39,374 nt of DNA, from positions 1 to 39,374 of the forward strand of contig CALUST010000039.1 in assembly GCA_944323505.1 (NCBI GenBank). Reading direction: 5' to 3'. The DNA is from an uncultured Bacteroidales bacterium (GTDB taxonomy: Bacteria > Bacteroidota > Bacteroidia > Bacteroidales > UBA932). Shown here piece by piece: positions 1 to 8,115 of this stretch. Position 1 is the stretch's first letter. Each line of letters begins with the position of its first letter. The position numbers and the translations under genes were made by a program. The notes beneath the pieces are model-generated. The model made no database searches and was not told where the DNA came from. It saw nothing but the letters and a program-made list of their open reading frames with translations.

Positions 1-39
1 GTTACCGTCACAAGTGATGAATTTTTTTTCGTTTGCCAT
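1..39 (-). CDS. nifJ: Pyruvate:ferredoxin (flavodoxin) oxidoreductase, N-terminal start only
   Basis: Only the first 13 codons are inside the window, read leftward from an ATG at 39: MANEKKFITCDGN. From memory this matches the conserved beginning of Bacteroidales pyruvate:ferredoxin oxidoreductase, the large thiamine-diphosphate and iron-sulfur enzyme that converts pyruvate to acetyl-CoA and reduced ferredoxin in anaerobic energy metabolism. A candidate promoter box lies upstream at 101-108. The identification rests on a very short stretch, so another family opening with the same residues cannot be excluded. Confidence 0.55.
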   Translation of the reverse strand, partial: MANEKKFITCDGN

Positions 40-100
40 AATCGTTAATGTTTATGTAGTTTCAGTTTTTCCGTGTTCGTTCACGATAATGTTCATTATG

Positions 101-108
101 CAAATCTA
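101..108 (-). promoter_or_regulatory. Bacteroidetes -7 promoter box for the leftmost gene
   Basis: On the minus strand this reads TAGATTTG, matching the Bacteroidetes -7 consensus TAnnTTTG. It lies about 60 bases ahead of the ATG at 39 in an AT-rich stretch. No clear TTG element stands at the usual distance upstream. The rest of 40-184 shows no gene. Confidence 0.45.
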
Positions 109-184
109 ATTAAAATTTTTGTAATAAGGACCCGCTTTCATGAAATATTTCAACTCTGAATGTGCACGCCGGTAAAAGTAAGAA

Positions 185-219
185 AATCCGGGGATGCGGC
201 ACTGCCGCACCTCCGGATT
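185..219 (-). terminator. Intrinsic terminator of fabD
   Basis: A strong stem-loop: outer arms AATCCGG (185-191) and CCGGATT (213-219), inner arms TGCGGCA and TGCCGCA. On the minus strand it is followed by a T-rich run (TTTTCTTACTTTT), as expected for Rho-independent termination. It begins 41 bases beyond the fabD stop. On the plus strand there is no T tract, so it acts in the fabD direction. Confidence 0.75.
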
Positions 220-260
220 GAATACCTATGCTGTCAGAAGTCCTGTCCTGTCCCCTTGTG

Positions 261-1151
261 TCAGAGGGCAGAGATTCCTTCTATTGTAACTTCTGCTCCG
301 GCAATCTTTTTCACAAGCCCCTGGAGCACATTGCCCGGGCCGATTTCCATGAAATATCCTGCTCCGTCGGCGACCATGTTCTTCACTGTCTGTGTCCACT
401 TTACCGGTGAAGTCAACTGGGCAAGGAGATTCTTCTTGATAGTGTCCGGGTCCGTAGAAGGAAGTGCCGTCACATTCTGGTATACAGGACATGCAGGGGT
501 CTTGAAGACTGTTGTCTCGATAGCCTTGGCAAGTTCTTCGCGTGCCGGCTCCATGAGAGGCGAGTGAAATGCTCCGCTGACCTGGAGTACCAGAGCCCTC
601 TTTGCTCCTGCAGCCTTCATTTTTTCGCATGCCTCGTTCACAGCGTCAACTTCTCCGGAAATGACAATCTGTCCGTCGCAGTTATAGTTGGCCGGCACCA
701 CAATGCCGCTTGTGCATTCCTTGCAGAGATTTTCCACTGTCTCGGTCGGCAGTGCTATGATGGCAGCCATTGTGGAAGGCTTGATTTCACATGCTTTCTG
801 CATGGCCATTGCCCTGATGGATACAAGCCTGAGGGCGTCTTCGAAGTCCATTGCCCCGGCGGCGGCAAGAGCGGAGAATTCTCCGAGCGAATGTCCGGCC
901 ACCATGTCAGGGCGGAAGCCTTCATAACATTTTGCCAGGACGGTCGAATGCAGGAAGACTGCAGGCTGGGTCACTTTTGTTGCCTTCAGTTCTTCAGGAG
1001 TCCCGTTGAACATTATGTCAGTGATTCTGAATCCGAGGATTTCATTTGCTTTTTCAAGCATCTCCTTGGCAGTCGGGTTGGACTCATAGAGGTCTTTTGC
1101 CATACCGGGGAACTGTGAGCCCTGCCCGGGGAAAACGTATGCCTTTTTCAT
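261..1151 (-). CDS. fabD: Malonyl-CoA:ACP transacylase FabD
   Basis: Moves the malonyl group from CoA to acyl carrier protein, giving the extender unit for type II fatty acid synthesis in the cytoplasm. The 296-residue protein has the usual family length. It opens with MKKAYVFPGQGSQ, and the active-site serine lies in GHSLGE (Ser88), with Arg113 and a histidine in the GAFHSP motif (His196) completing the known catalytic and substrate-binding set. The start at 1151 was chosen because the conserved N-terminus begins there; an upstream open frame to 1262 has no family-like sequence. It stands alone, with an intrinsic terminator downstream (185-219) and a candidate promoter at 1265-1272 shared back to back with the tRNA-Arg promoter. 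Confidence 0.95.
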   Translation of the reverse strand: MKKAYVFPGQGSQFPGMAKDLYESNPTAKEMLEKANEILGFRITDIMFNGTPEELKATKVTQPAVFLHSTVLAKCYEGFRPDMVAGHSLGEFSALAAAGAMDFEDALRLVSIRAMAMQKACEIKPSTMAAIIALPTETVENLCKECTSGIVVPANYNCDGQIVISGEVDAVNEACEKMKAAGAKRALVLQVSGAFHSPLMEPAREELAKAIETTVFKTPACPVYQNVTALPSTDPDTIKKNLLAQLTSPVKWTQTVKNMVADGAGYFMEIGPGNVLQGLVKKIAGAEVTIEGISAL

Positions 1152-1264
1152 TACTATAAATTGGTTAAATGATTGTACCTGTTGTCTTTCAGTGACACAT
1201 CCCGCCTGCGGCAGAGGTTTCTCCGTGGGCCTGGCGGCCCGTATGCGGGCGAAGTGCATCAAGG

Positions 1265-1272
1265 CAAAAGTA
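1265..1272 (-). promoter_or_regulatory. Candidate -7 box for fabD
   Basis: Minus-strand TACTTTTG fits TAnnTTTG. It would leave a leader of roughly 105 bases before the fabD ATG at 1151; this leader carries a short GGGCC/GGCCC hairpin (1227-1240) whose role is unclear. No convincing TTG element is present. Confidence 0.4.
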
Positions 1273-1303
1273 CAAAAAAATCAGTATACTCTGAAAAATT
1301 TGC

Positions 1304-1311
1304 TATATTTG
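1304..1311 (+). promoter_or_regulatory. -7 promoter box for tRNA-Arg
   Basis: TATATTTG, an exact TAnnTTTG match, ends 48 bases before the tRNA gene. It is divergent from the fabD box 32 bases to the left, so the two share one small promoter region. Confidence 0.6.
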
Positions 1312-1359
1312 CAGTCCCTCAACCGCAGGATGCCGTCAGGATCCGGGTTGTGCGGCGAT

Positions 1360-1431
1360 GCTCCCGTAGTTTAATGGATAGAATTTCGGATTCCGGTTCC
1401 GACGGTTGCGGTTCGATTCCGCACGGGAGTA
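1360..1431 (+). tRNA. tRNA-Arg (anticodon CCG)
   Basis: A 72-base cloverleaf can be drawn by eye. The acceptor arms are 1360-1366 (GCTCCCG) and 1424-1430 (CGGGAGT, with a G-U pair at the end). The anticodon stem is TCGGA/TCCGA with loop TTCCGGT, giving anticodon CCG. The T arm is TGCGG/CCGCA with loop TTCGATT. The discriminator base is A1431, and the CCA end is not encoded. The stop codon of the convergent DPP5 gene occupies the very next bases (1432-1434). Confidence 0.93.
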
Positions 1432-3834
1432 CTACTTCTCTTTGCACCAGCGGTCGAGCCAGCGGAAATATTCCCTGTGCCAGTAGAGCGCGTTCTGCGG
1501 CTTGAGTATCCAATGGTTCTCATCAGGAAATACTATCAGTCTTGACGGTACCCCCATCAGTTGGGCAGCATTGTATGCCGCCATCCCTTCATCGACCGGC
1601 ACCCTGAAATCCATGCCTCCGTGAGTCACGAGTATCGGAGTGTCCCAGCACGTCACGAGTTTGTGCGGGGAATTCTCATAGTGCCTCCGCGCCTTCGGCA
1701 GGTCGCTCCACGGTGAGCCGCCCTGTCTGATGCCGCCGAATGTGACCCCGTCCCCGGCAGGTCCGACAGGGCATTCCGGAGTCCCGACCCTCGGGTCCGC
1801 CTTGTATTCACTGAGTCCTCCGTTGTCCCAGTTCGCAAACCACATCTCCTCGGTCGTCATGTACATGTGCTCCTCATTGAAGATGCCGGCATGGGCGACA
1901 AATGCGTCAAATGTGTTCTTGTGTATTCCCGCGAGATAGTATATGGAATATCCTCCGTAGCTGGCTCCGCAGGCAGCCATCTTCCCGATGTACGGCTCCT
2001 TCTTGAGAGTCCTGGCGGCAGACAGGTAGTCCTGCATATTGAGACCGCAGTAGTCTCCCGAGATTTGTTCCGTCCATTCCTGGCCGAATGCTGTCGTGCC
2101 TCGGCGGTTCGGCAGTACCACTACATATCCCTGCGAGGCCATCAGCCTGTAGTTCCATCTGTATGACCATCCCTGGCTGAGAGTCCCCTGCGGGCCTCCG
2201 AGACATATCAGGATTGACGGGTACTTCCTGTCCCTGTCGAAATGTGGCGGATATATCACCCATGTGAGCATGTCTTTGCCGTCGGTTGTCCGGATGTATC
2301 TCGCTTCCGTCGTGGTCGGGTCAAGTGCTGCGAGGATGTCATCATTCTCTGAAGTCAGTCTTTTGTACGACACATGGCACGGAAGCATCGGGCACGTGCC
2401 GCGCAAAGGCATATTCTCCACTGCGTCTCCGCAGCCGTCAGCCTCTCCTCCGTCTTTGCTAAGCGTCACGGCTACAAGTTCATCAGGGAAATCCATGCTG
2501 CACCATGTGGTGAGCAGCCTGGTCTCTTCCCCGTCAGCGGAAATGTGGAAAGGTGAGCCGAAGTCGTACCACATCCCTTCGCCTGTGAGCCTCTCTATCC
2601 CAGGTCTCCCGTCCGCAGAGACATGCGCCACGAAAATCCCTTGGATGCCCTCTGCCAGCGCGTTGAAATAGATGTCCTTGGAGTCATCGCTCCATACAGG
2701 GCCTGCGGCGTTGTATTTGAACCCTGATGTGAGTTCCCTTATGCCGGACACGGTGACCCCGTTCTCCCCGTATGCCATGTCTGCCGTCATGAGCCTTTGC
2801 CTGTCTGCCTCATACCCGTCCCTTTCCATGCTCAGCCAGCAGAGCCTGCTGCCGTCAGGCGACCATACGGGTGTGGTGTCATACCCTCCTCCCATCTCTA
2901 TCACAGATGTCCTTCCCGTTGAGACTTCATAGATATAGATCTCTGTATCCGTCGAGAACGCATATTTCTTTCCGGTGAGTTTTCTGCATGAATAGGCTAT
3001 GTATTTCCCGTCCGGGCTCCAGCACAGCTGCTCTATCCCGCTGAACGGCTCCGTAGGGAGTTCGTACAGTTCCTTCTCTCCTGCAAGCAGGTCGGCAGAT
3101 GAGTCTGCCGTCACACATTCTGCCTTGTCCCTGGAGATTGCCGAGATGAATGTGTGGGGGATTCTCTCCACCCAGTGGTCCCAGTGCCTGTACATCAGGT
3201 CATCGGCGGATATGGCGGAAGACTTGTCGATGTCAGGATAGATGTCCGACGGCTTCTTCTGTGCCGCAGGGACGGTGCTGACATACATTACGCCGGTCTG
3301 GTCCGGAGACAGGCTGAACTCGCTTATCCCGTCCGGGATGTCGCTCAGTCTCACTGCCTTGCCCAGTCTCTCATGTCCTGCCTTCCCTTTCAGTCCCGCA
3401 TACATGATCTGCCCGTCCTGCAGGAAATATATGCCTTTCCCGTCATTGCTCCACCTGGCATTGCTGAAGCCTTTTCCTGACCGTGTCAGCTGCCTGCTCC
3501 CGCTGCCGTCTGTCCCGCACAGGTACAGATTGTTGCATGACCTGTTGTCCTCAATCGATATGTACGAGACCCCGTACATGATTGTCTCTCCGTCAGGGGA
3601 TACCTGAGGATCCGAAATCCTGCCGAAGGCAAGCAGAGTCTCCGGGCTCATTGTCCCGTCAGTAATCTCCGTTTCGGGCTTGCCTATATATCCCTTGTCC
3701 TGATTCTTTCCGTCTTTCATGTCGTCAATCCTTTTTTCAGACCATCCTGTCATGCTGTCAGCCACAGCAAGCATCAGTATGACCAGAATGATCAGGCCTC
3801 CGATACCGGATGCCACCTTGGTTCTTGTTTTCAT
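1432..3834 (-). CDS. Dipeptidyl peptidase 5-type serine peptidase (family S9), membrane-anchored
   Basis: Predicted to remove dipeptides from peptide N-termini in the periplasm, feeding amino acid uptake. The 800-residue protein has an N-terminal hydrophobic anchor (about residues 10-26), a beta-propeller of PD40-like repeats (for example SPDGETIMYG, WSPDGKYIAY, WSPDGSRLCW), and a C-terminal alpha/beta hydrolase domain. Ser625 lies in GASYGG, Asp742 in GGMDFR and His774 in DENHW, a complete triad. Sequence recalled from Porphyromonas gingivalis DPP5 aligns throughout, but this protein is longer, with a membrane anchor and an extra segment of about 35 residues near 671-708. It is the last gene of a recG-WYL-DPP5 operon and overlaps the WYL gene by 4 bases (ATGA). 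Its stop abuts the tRNA-Arg gene. Confidence 0.88.
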   Translation of the reverse strand: MKTRTKVASGIGGLIILVILMLAVADSMTGWSEKRIDDMKDGKNQDKGYIGKPETEITDGTMSPETLLAFGRISDPQVSPDGETIMYGVSYISIEDNRSCNNLYLCGTDGSGSRQLTRSGKGFSNARWSNDGKGIYFLQDGQIMYAGLKGKAGHERLGKAVRLSDIPDGISEFSLSPDQTGVMYVSTVPAAQKKPSDIYPDIDKSSAISADDLMYRHWDHWVERIPHTFISAISRDKAECVTADSSADLLAGEKELYELPTEPFSGIEQLCWSPDGKYIAYSCRKLTGKKYAFSTDTEIYIYEVSTGRTSVIEMGGGYDTTPVWSPDGSRLCWLSMERDGYEADRQRLMTADMAYGENGVTVSGIRELTSGFKYNAAGPVWSDDSKDIYFNALAEGIQGIFVAHVSADGRPGIERLTGEGMWYDFGSPFHISADGEETRLLTTWCSMDFPDELVAVTLSKDGGEADGCGDAVENMPLRGTCPMLPCHVSYKRLTSENDDILAALDPTTTEARYIRTTDGKDMLTWVIYPPHFDRDRKYPSILICLGGPQGTLSQGWSYRWNYRLMASQGYVVVLPNRRGTTAFGQEWTEQISGDYCGLNMQDYLSAARTLKKEPYIGKMAACGASYGGYSIYYLAGIHKNTFDAFVAHAGIFNEEHMYMTTEEMWFANWDNGGLSEYKADPRVGTPECPVGPAGDGVTFGGIRQGGSPWSDLPKARRHYENSPHKLVTCWDTPILVTHGGMDFRVPVDEGMAAYNAAQLMGVPSRLIVFPDENHWILKPQNALYWHREYFRWLDRWCKEK

Positions 3835-4790
3835 ATACAGTCGGTTTGGTTGTTGCTTTCATACTGTTCCTCCTGCCGGGGCGTCTGCTCTCTCCCGTAC
3901 ATCCCGGCTGTCGCCATTGCCCTTGCCGCAATCTCCTGCCTGAGGTGTGCAGGGGAGAGCACCTCTATCCTCGGGCTCAGCCTGAAAAGTTCCATCACAA
4001 GGCTCTCGTTCGGACTGGCAAATATAGAAAATACGGTTGAACCTCCATCATCCGAGACGATTCTTTGGCTCGGATGCAGGGGCAGGTCCATTATATACTT
4101 GGCCTCATCTCCGGCGGCTCTGAATGTGACTGTCTCCGGAGCCTTGTCTGACAGGAACACCCCGAAACTCGTGGCGAACAACGCGTCTACGTCGAATCCC
4201 GACGGCATGTGGAAATGCCGCTCAGTGACTTCCATCTCCATGATTCTGTCCATGCCGTAGACCCTGATGCCCTCCCGCTCGGTACAATAGCCGACCAGAT
4301 ACCATCTGCGGGCGTCCTCCTTGACGGCATACGGGCGCAAGGTATATGCGGATGTGCCGCTGCCGCTGTATTTCCTGTACAGGATTCTCACCTCCCTGTT
4401 GTCAAGCATCGCATCCATTACAGGCGCGAGATGGCGGTGCCCTGACGGGATGTCCTCCACAGACACCCTGCCTGAAAGCCTCTCCTTCCCGAGAGAGAGG
4501 ATGTTGTTCACGGTGAATGTATTGACAAGCCATGCGGAGGCGGCGTCCTCATCCTTGACGTCATCAGAATAGCGTATGAAGTACTTTTTCGAGCTCCTGT
4601 CGCATTCTATCCTTATATTGAATATCTCTTCGACAGCCTCCCTGTGGTTGTTGAATGACCGCCTCGGATAGGGCGCCCCGAACCTGTTCTCCCATCTCGC
4701 CCCGAGTTCCTTCAGGGTCAGTCCCCGGGACCCGGCGCGGACGAACGTCTGTATGAGCCAGATATATTTCTGAAGCAGTTCTGTTACCAT
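3831..4790 (-). CDS. WYL-domain transcriptional regulator
   Basis: A 319-residue putative DNA-binding regulator. The N-terminal 65 residues look like a winged helix-turn-helix (a leucine-rich first helix, then LTLKELGARW). The middle holds a WYL domain with the literal motif Trp163-Tyr164-Leu165 in RRWYLVGYC, and the last 80 residues resemble the WCX extension. WYL domains are ligand sensors; known members respond to single-stranded DNA or nucleotides (PafBC, DriD) or control phage defence (BrxR, CapW). Here the gene starts 2 bases after the recG stop and overlaps the peptidase gene by 4 bases, so the three are almost certainly co-transcribed. The ligand and target operators are unknown; a link to DNA stress is an inference from the recG neighbour. 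Confidence 0.85.
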   Translation of the reverse strand: MVTELLQKYIWLIQTFVRAGSRGLTLKELGARWENRFGAPYPRRSFNNHREAVEEIFNIRIECDRSSKKYFIRYSDDVKDEDAASAWLVNTFTVNNILSLGKERLSGRVSVEDIPSGHRHLAPVMDAMLDNREVRILYRKYSGSGTSAYTLRPYAVKEDARRWYLVGYCTEREGIRVYGMDRIMEMEVTERHFHMPSGFDVDALFATSFGVFLSDKAPETVTFRAAGDEAKYIMDLPLHPSQRIVSDDGGSTVFSIFASPNESLVMELFRLSPRIEVLSPAHLRQEIAARAMATAGMYGREQTPRQEEQYESNNQTDCI

Positions 4791-4792
4791 TG

Positions 4793-6961
4793 TCAGCTGA
4801 TTTTGCTGTAGTCCCGTGTCTGATATTTTTCTTTTTTCAGTTCTTCCCTGAGTATCGCGTTCCTGTCGCTTGACAGGGTAGGATCCGAGTCCAGGATGTG
4901 GTCCGCATACCGTCTCGCGTCACCCAGGATGATGCCGTCCTTCGCCAGCGAGGCGATGTTGAGGCTGACAGGCAGTCCGCTCTGCTGCGTCCCCTCAAGG
5001 TCTCCCGGCCCGCGCATCTTCATATCCTCCTCGGCGAGTTCGAACCCGTTCTCCGTGGCGCACATGAGGTCTATCCTGTGTTTTGACTCCTTGCTCAGCT
5101 TGTGACCGGTCATCAGTACGCAATAAGACTTCTCCGAGCCTCTCCCGACCCGGCCTCTCAGCTGGTGGAGCTGGCTCAGCCCGAACCTTTCAGCGCTCTC
5201 GATGACCATGACGGAGGCATTCGGCACGTCCACCCCGACCTCTATCACCGATGTCGCCACCAGTATGTCCGCCCGTCCTGCAGCGAACGCATCCATGTAG
5301 AACTTCTTGTCCTCGTTGCTCTGCTTTCCGTGTACTATCGCCGTCTTGTACGGAGGGAACGGGAATGCCTGCGCAATCTGTTCGTACCCCTGCTCAAGAT
5401 TCCTGTAGTCCATCTTCTCACTCTCGAATATCAGCGGATAGACCACGAAAATCTGCCTTCCGGCCTTTATCTGCTCTTTCATGAACCTGAACAGGGCGGG
5501 TCTCATGGACTCCGTGCCATGGATTGTCTTCACAGGCTTCCTGCCGGGCGGGAGTTCGTCGATTACGGACACGTCAAGGTCCCCGTAGAGCGTCATGGCC
5601 AGTGTCCTCGGGATAGGGGTTGCCGTCATGACCAGCACATGCGGAGGAAGCCCGCAGGAAGACTTGCTCCAGAGTTTTGACCTCTGCTCTACGCCGAACC
5701 TGTGCTGCTCGTCGATTACCGCCAGCCCCAGGTTCCGGAACACGACATTGTCCTCCAGCAGGGCGTGGGTCCCGACTATTATACCGATAGACCCGTCCTC
5801 AAGCCCGTCATGTATCTCTTTCCGTTCGGCCGTCCTGCTGCTGCCTGTGAGCAGGGCCACTTTCACCCCGGTCACTTCCAGATATCTGGACAGGTTCCTG
5901 AAATGCTGTTGGGCAAGCACTTCCGTCGGTGCCATTATGCAGGCCTGGTAGCCGTTGCCTATGGCTATCAGCGCAGTGAGAAGTGCCACCATCGTCTTGC
6001 CGCTGCCGACATCCCCCTGCAGCAGCCGGTTCATCTGGTGCCCGCTCTTCATGTCATCCCGTATCTCTGTTATCACCCTTTTCTGCGCCCCTGTAAGCGG
6101 AAACGGCAGGGATTTGTAGCAGGCATTGAAATATTCCCCGACCTTGGGCATCCTGATGCCGCATTCGTTCCTGCTCCTGACATATTTCTGTTTCAGGAGC
6201 GACAGTTGGAGATAGAAGAGTTCCTCGAACTTCAGCCTGTACCTTGCCTTGGCCAGGGCGTCCTGGTCTGACGGGAAATGGATGTTCCTCAATGCATAAT
6301 GTATGGGCACGAGATTCTTCTCCTTCAGTATGTAGTCCGGAAGGGACTCCCTCACATAGATGAGGGATGCATCGAGAGCCGAAGCCATTATCCTGTTCAT
6401 CACTTTCTCGGTGATGCCGCTGTTCTTCAGTCTTTCTGTCGATGTGTAGATGCCGGTCATCTTCCCTGCGCCGACGGACATGGCCTGCCCTGCAGCCGGT
6501 ACTGGATCGACTTCGGGATGCACCATGTTCAGCCTCCCGTTGAATGATGACGGCTTCCCGAAAAAAATGAATTCCTGACCCGGGACCAGCTTGTCATACA
6601 TCCACTTGATGCCCTTGAAGAATACTGTCTCCATGACACCGCTGCCATCCTCTATGAGCACTGACATCCTTCTGACTGCGGACTTCCCCTTGCCTGCCTT
6701 TGCTGCATCATCCGTATCCAGCGGTCCGGATGCCGTATAAAGGGTACGGGACACCACCTTGGCCCGTATCTGGATATAGGCCATGTCAGGTACCGCATCC
6801 GCTATTCTTATGAAAGTGCTCCTGTCGATGTATCTGAACGGATAGAGCCTTATCAGTTCACCGAATGTGCCTACCCCGAGTTCCGATTTGAGCAGGGCGG
6901 CACGCTTGGGTCCCACGCCGGGCAGATATTGTATGCTGTTATCAAGTGCTCCTCCGTCCAT
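4793..6961 (-). CDS. recG: ATP-dependent DNA helicase RecG
   Basis: Branch-migration helicase that remodels stalled replication forks and Holliday junctions. The 722-residue protein has the N-terminal helix-hairpin-helix-like YLPGVGPKR, an OB-fold wedge domain (about residues 60-200), and superfamily 2 motifs: Walker A GDVGSGKT (Lys322), DEQH box (417-420), TATPIPRTLA, and QLRGRVGRG near the end. Length and motif order are normal for RecG. The ATG at 6961 was chosen because the family-like sequence begins there; the open frame continues upstream to 7039 only with hydrophobic, AT-rich codons that overlap the promoter region and the pdxA start. It leads a recG-WYL-DPP5 operon. Confidence 0.96.
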   Translation of the reverse strand: MDGGALDNSIQYLPGVGPKRAALLKSELGVGTFGELIRLYPFRYIDRSTFIRIADAVPDMAYIQIRAKVVSRTLYTASGPLDTDDAAKAGKGKSAVRRMSVLIEDGSGVMETVFFKGIKWMYDKLVPGQEFIFFGKPSSFNGRLNMVHPEVDPVPAAGQAMSVGAGKMTGIYTSTERLKNSGITEKVMNRIMASALDASLIYVRESLPDYILKEKNLVPIHYALRNIHFPSDQDALAKARYRLKFEELFYLQLSLLKQKYVRSRNECGIRMPKVGEYFNACYKSLPFPLTGAQKRVITEIRDDMKSGHQMNRLLQGDVGSGKTMVALLTALIAIGNGYQACIMAPTEVLAQQHFRNLSRYLEVTGVKVALLTGSSRTAERKEIHDGLEDGSIGIIVGTHALLEDNVVFRNLGLAVIDEQHRFGVEQRSKLWSKSSCGLPPHVLVMTATPIPRTLAMTLYGDLDVSVIDELPPGRKPVKTIHGTESMRPALFRFMKEQIKAGRQIFVVYPLIFESEKMDYRNLEQGYEQIAQAFPFPPYKTAIVHGKQSNEDKKFYMDAFAAGRADILVATSVIEVGVDVPNASVMVIESAERFGLSQLHQLRGRVGRGSEKSYCVLMTGHKLSKESKHRIDLMCATENGFELAEEDMKMRGPGDLEGTQQSGLPVSLNIASLAKDGIILGDARRYADHILDSDPTLSSDRNAILREELKKEKYQTRDYSKIS

Positions 6962-6976
6962 GACAAGTTCTTTGTG

Positions 6977-6984
6977 CAAAAATA
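6977..6984 (-). promoter_or_regulatory. -7 promoter box of the recG operon
   Basis: Minus-strand TATTTTTG matches TAnnTTTG and lies 15 bases ahead of the recG ATG, giving a very short leader. It is back to back with the pdxA box at 7003-7010 in an AT-rich intergenic stretch. Confidence 0.45.
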
Positions 6985-7002
6985 AAAATAAAATAATTTG
7001 GT

Positions 7003-7010
7003 TATATTTG
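7003..7010 (+). promoter_or_regulatory. -7 promoter box of pdxA
   Basis: TATATTTG, an exact TAnnTTTG match identical to the box ahead of the tRNA gene, lies 22 bases before the pdxA ATG at 7033. Confidence 0.6.
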
Positions 7011-7032
7011 CAGAATTGAAAATAAATGTGAT

Positions 7033-8115
7033 ATGGCAAAGAAACTCGTTGTGGGGATCACACAGGGTGACGGGAACGGCATAGGCTACGAGGTCATCAT
7101 CAAGGCTTTCGCCGACGAAAGGATGCTCGACATCTGCACCCCGGTAGTCTACGGGTCCTCGAAAATTTTCGGATTCTACAAGAAGCAGATCCATAATATC
7201 GACCAGATAAATACCAATGTCATCTCGTCCGCAAAGGATGTCCACCAGAAGCGGCTCAATATCGTGAACTGCCTTCCTGACAATGTCTTCGTCGAGCCGG
7301 GGCAGCCTACGCCAGAGTCGGCCAAATGTGCCATGACCGCACTGAAATGCGCCGTGGATGACATCAGGAACGGATATATCGACGTGCTCGTCACCGCTCC
7401 CATCAACAAGAGGGCGATGGTGAACGAGGGCTTCGGCTACACCGGTCATACGGAATATCTCGAACATGAGTTCGGAGTGGAAGAGGGGCTGATGATCATG
7501 GTATGCGACAAGTTGAAAGTGGCAGTGGTCACCGGTCACATCCCGTTCAGGAATGTTCCGGACAGCCTTTCGTCAGAACTGATTCTCAAGAAACTCCGTA
7601 TAATGCAGGCATCGCTCAGACGCGATTTCGGCATCATCGAGCCTAAGATAGCGGTGCTCGGGCTGAATCCGCATTGCGGAGACGGAGGCCTTCTCGGGGA
7701 TGAGGAACAGTCTGTAATCCTGCCTGCCGTCAAGGCCGCAAACGAAGAGGGCATCCTGGCATTCGGACCTTATTCTCCTGACGGCTTCTTCGGACTCGGC
7801 AACTACAGCCGCTTCGATGCCACCCTGGCTATGTATCACGACCAGGGACTTATCCCGTTCAAGGCCCTTGCCTTCGAACTCGGGGTCAACTATACGGCAG
7901 GCCTGCCTATAGTCAGGACTTCTCCGGACCACGGTACGGCCTACGACATGGCAGGCAGGGACATGGCAGACCCTATGTCCATGATATCGTCCATCTATAC
8001 GGCCATCGACATCTACAACCACAGGCTCGAATATGACGAGATGCAGTCAAAGAGACTGCAGGAGAGGCATCCGGCAGGCGGAGACAGGCAGGAAAAAGGA
8101 AGCACGATAGAGTGA
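7033..8115 (+). CDS. pdxA: 4-hydroxythreonine-4-phosphate dehydrogenase PdxA
   Basis: Oxidises 4-phosphohydroxy-L-threonine in the DXP-dependent route to pyridoxal phosphate, working with PdxJ. The 360-residue protein begins with VVGITQGDGNGIGYE. It carries the three metal-binding histidines expected of the family: His169 (TGHIPF), His213 (GLNPHCGDGG) and His269 (MYHDQG), plus the C-terminal RTSPDHGTAYD motif. The last 20 or so residues are charged and probably a flexible tail. Its stop TGA overlaps the GTG start of the RNase H gene (GTGA), so the two are translationally coupled. An aminotransferase that would need the product cofactor lies 5 kb downstream, but no direct link is shown. Confidence 0.95.
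   Translation: MAKKLVVGITQGDGNGIGYEVIIKAFADERMLDICTPVVYGSSKIFGFYKKQIHNIDQINTNVISSAKDVHQKRLNIVNCLPDNVFVEPGQPTPESAKCAMTALKCAVDDIRNGYIDVLVTAPINKRAMVNEGFGYTGHTEYLEHEFGVEEGLMIMVCDKLKVAVVTGHIPFRNVPDSLSSELILKKLRIMQASLRRDFGIIEPKIAVLGLNPHCGDGGLLGDEEQSVILPAVKAANEEGILAFGPYSPDGFFGLGNYSRFDATLAMYHDQGLIPFKALAFELGVNYTAGLPIVRTSPDHGTAYDMAGRDMADPMSMISSIYTAIDIYNHRLEYDEMQSKRLQERHPAGGDRQEKGSTIE

Noticed and set aside
6962-7039. An N-terminal extension of RecG to 7039
   Set aside because: The extra 26 residues are hydrophobic, AT-rich and cover both promoter boxes. Family-like sequence starts at the ATG at 6961.
6871-7539. A 222-codon minus-strand open frame across the start of pdxA
   Set aside because: It overlaps clear pdxA and recG coding sequence as well as their promoters, and shows no motif; treated as a shadow frame.
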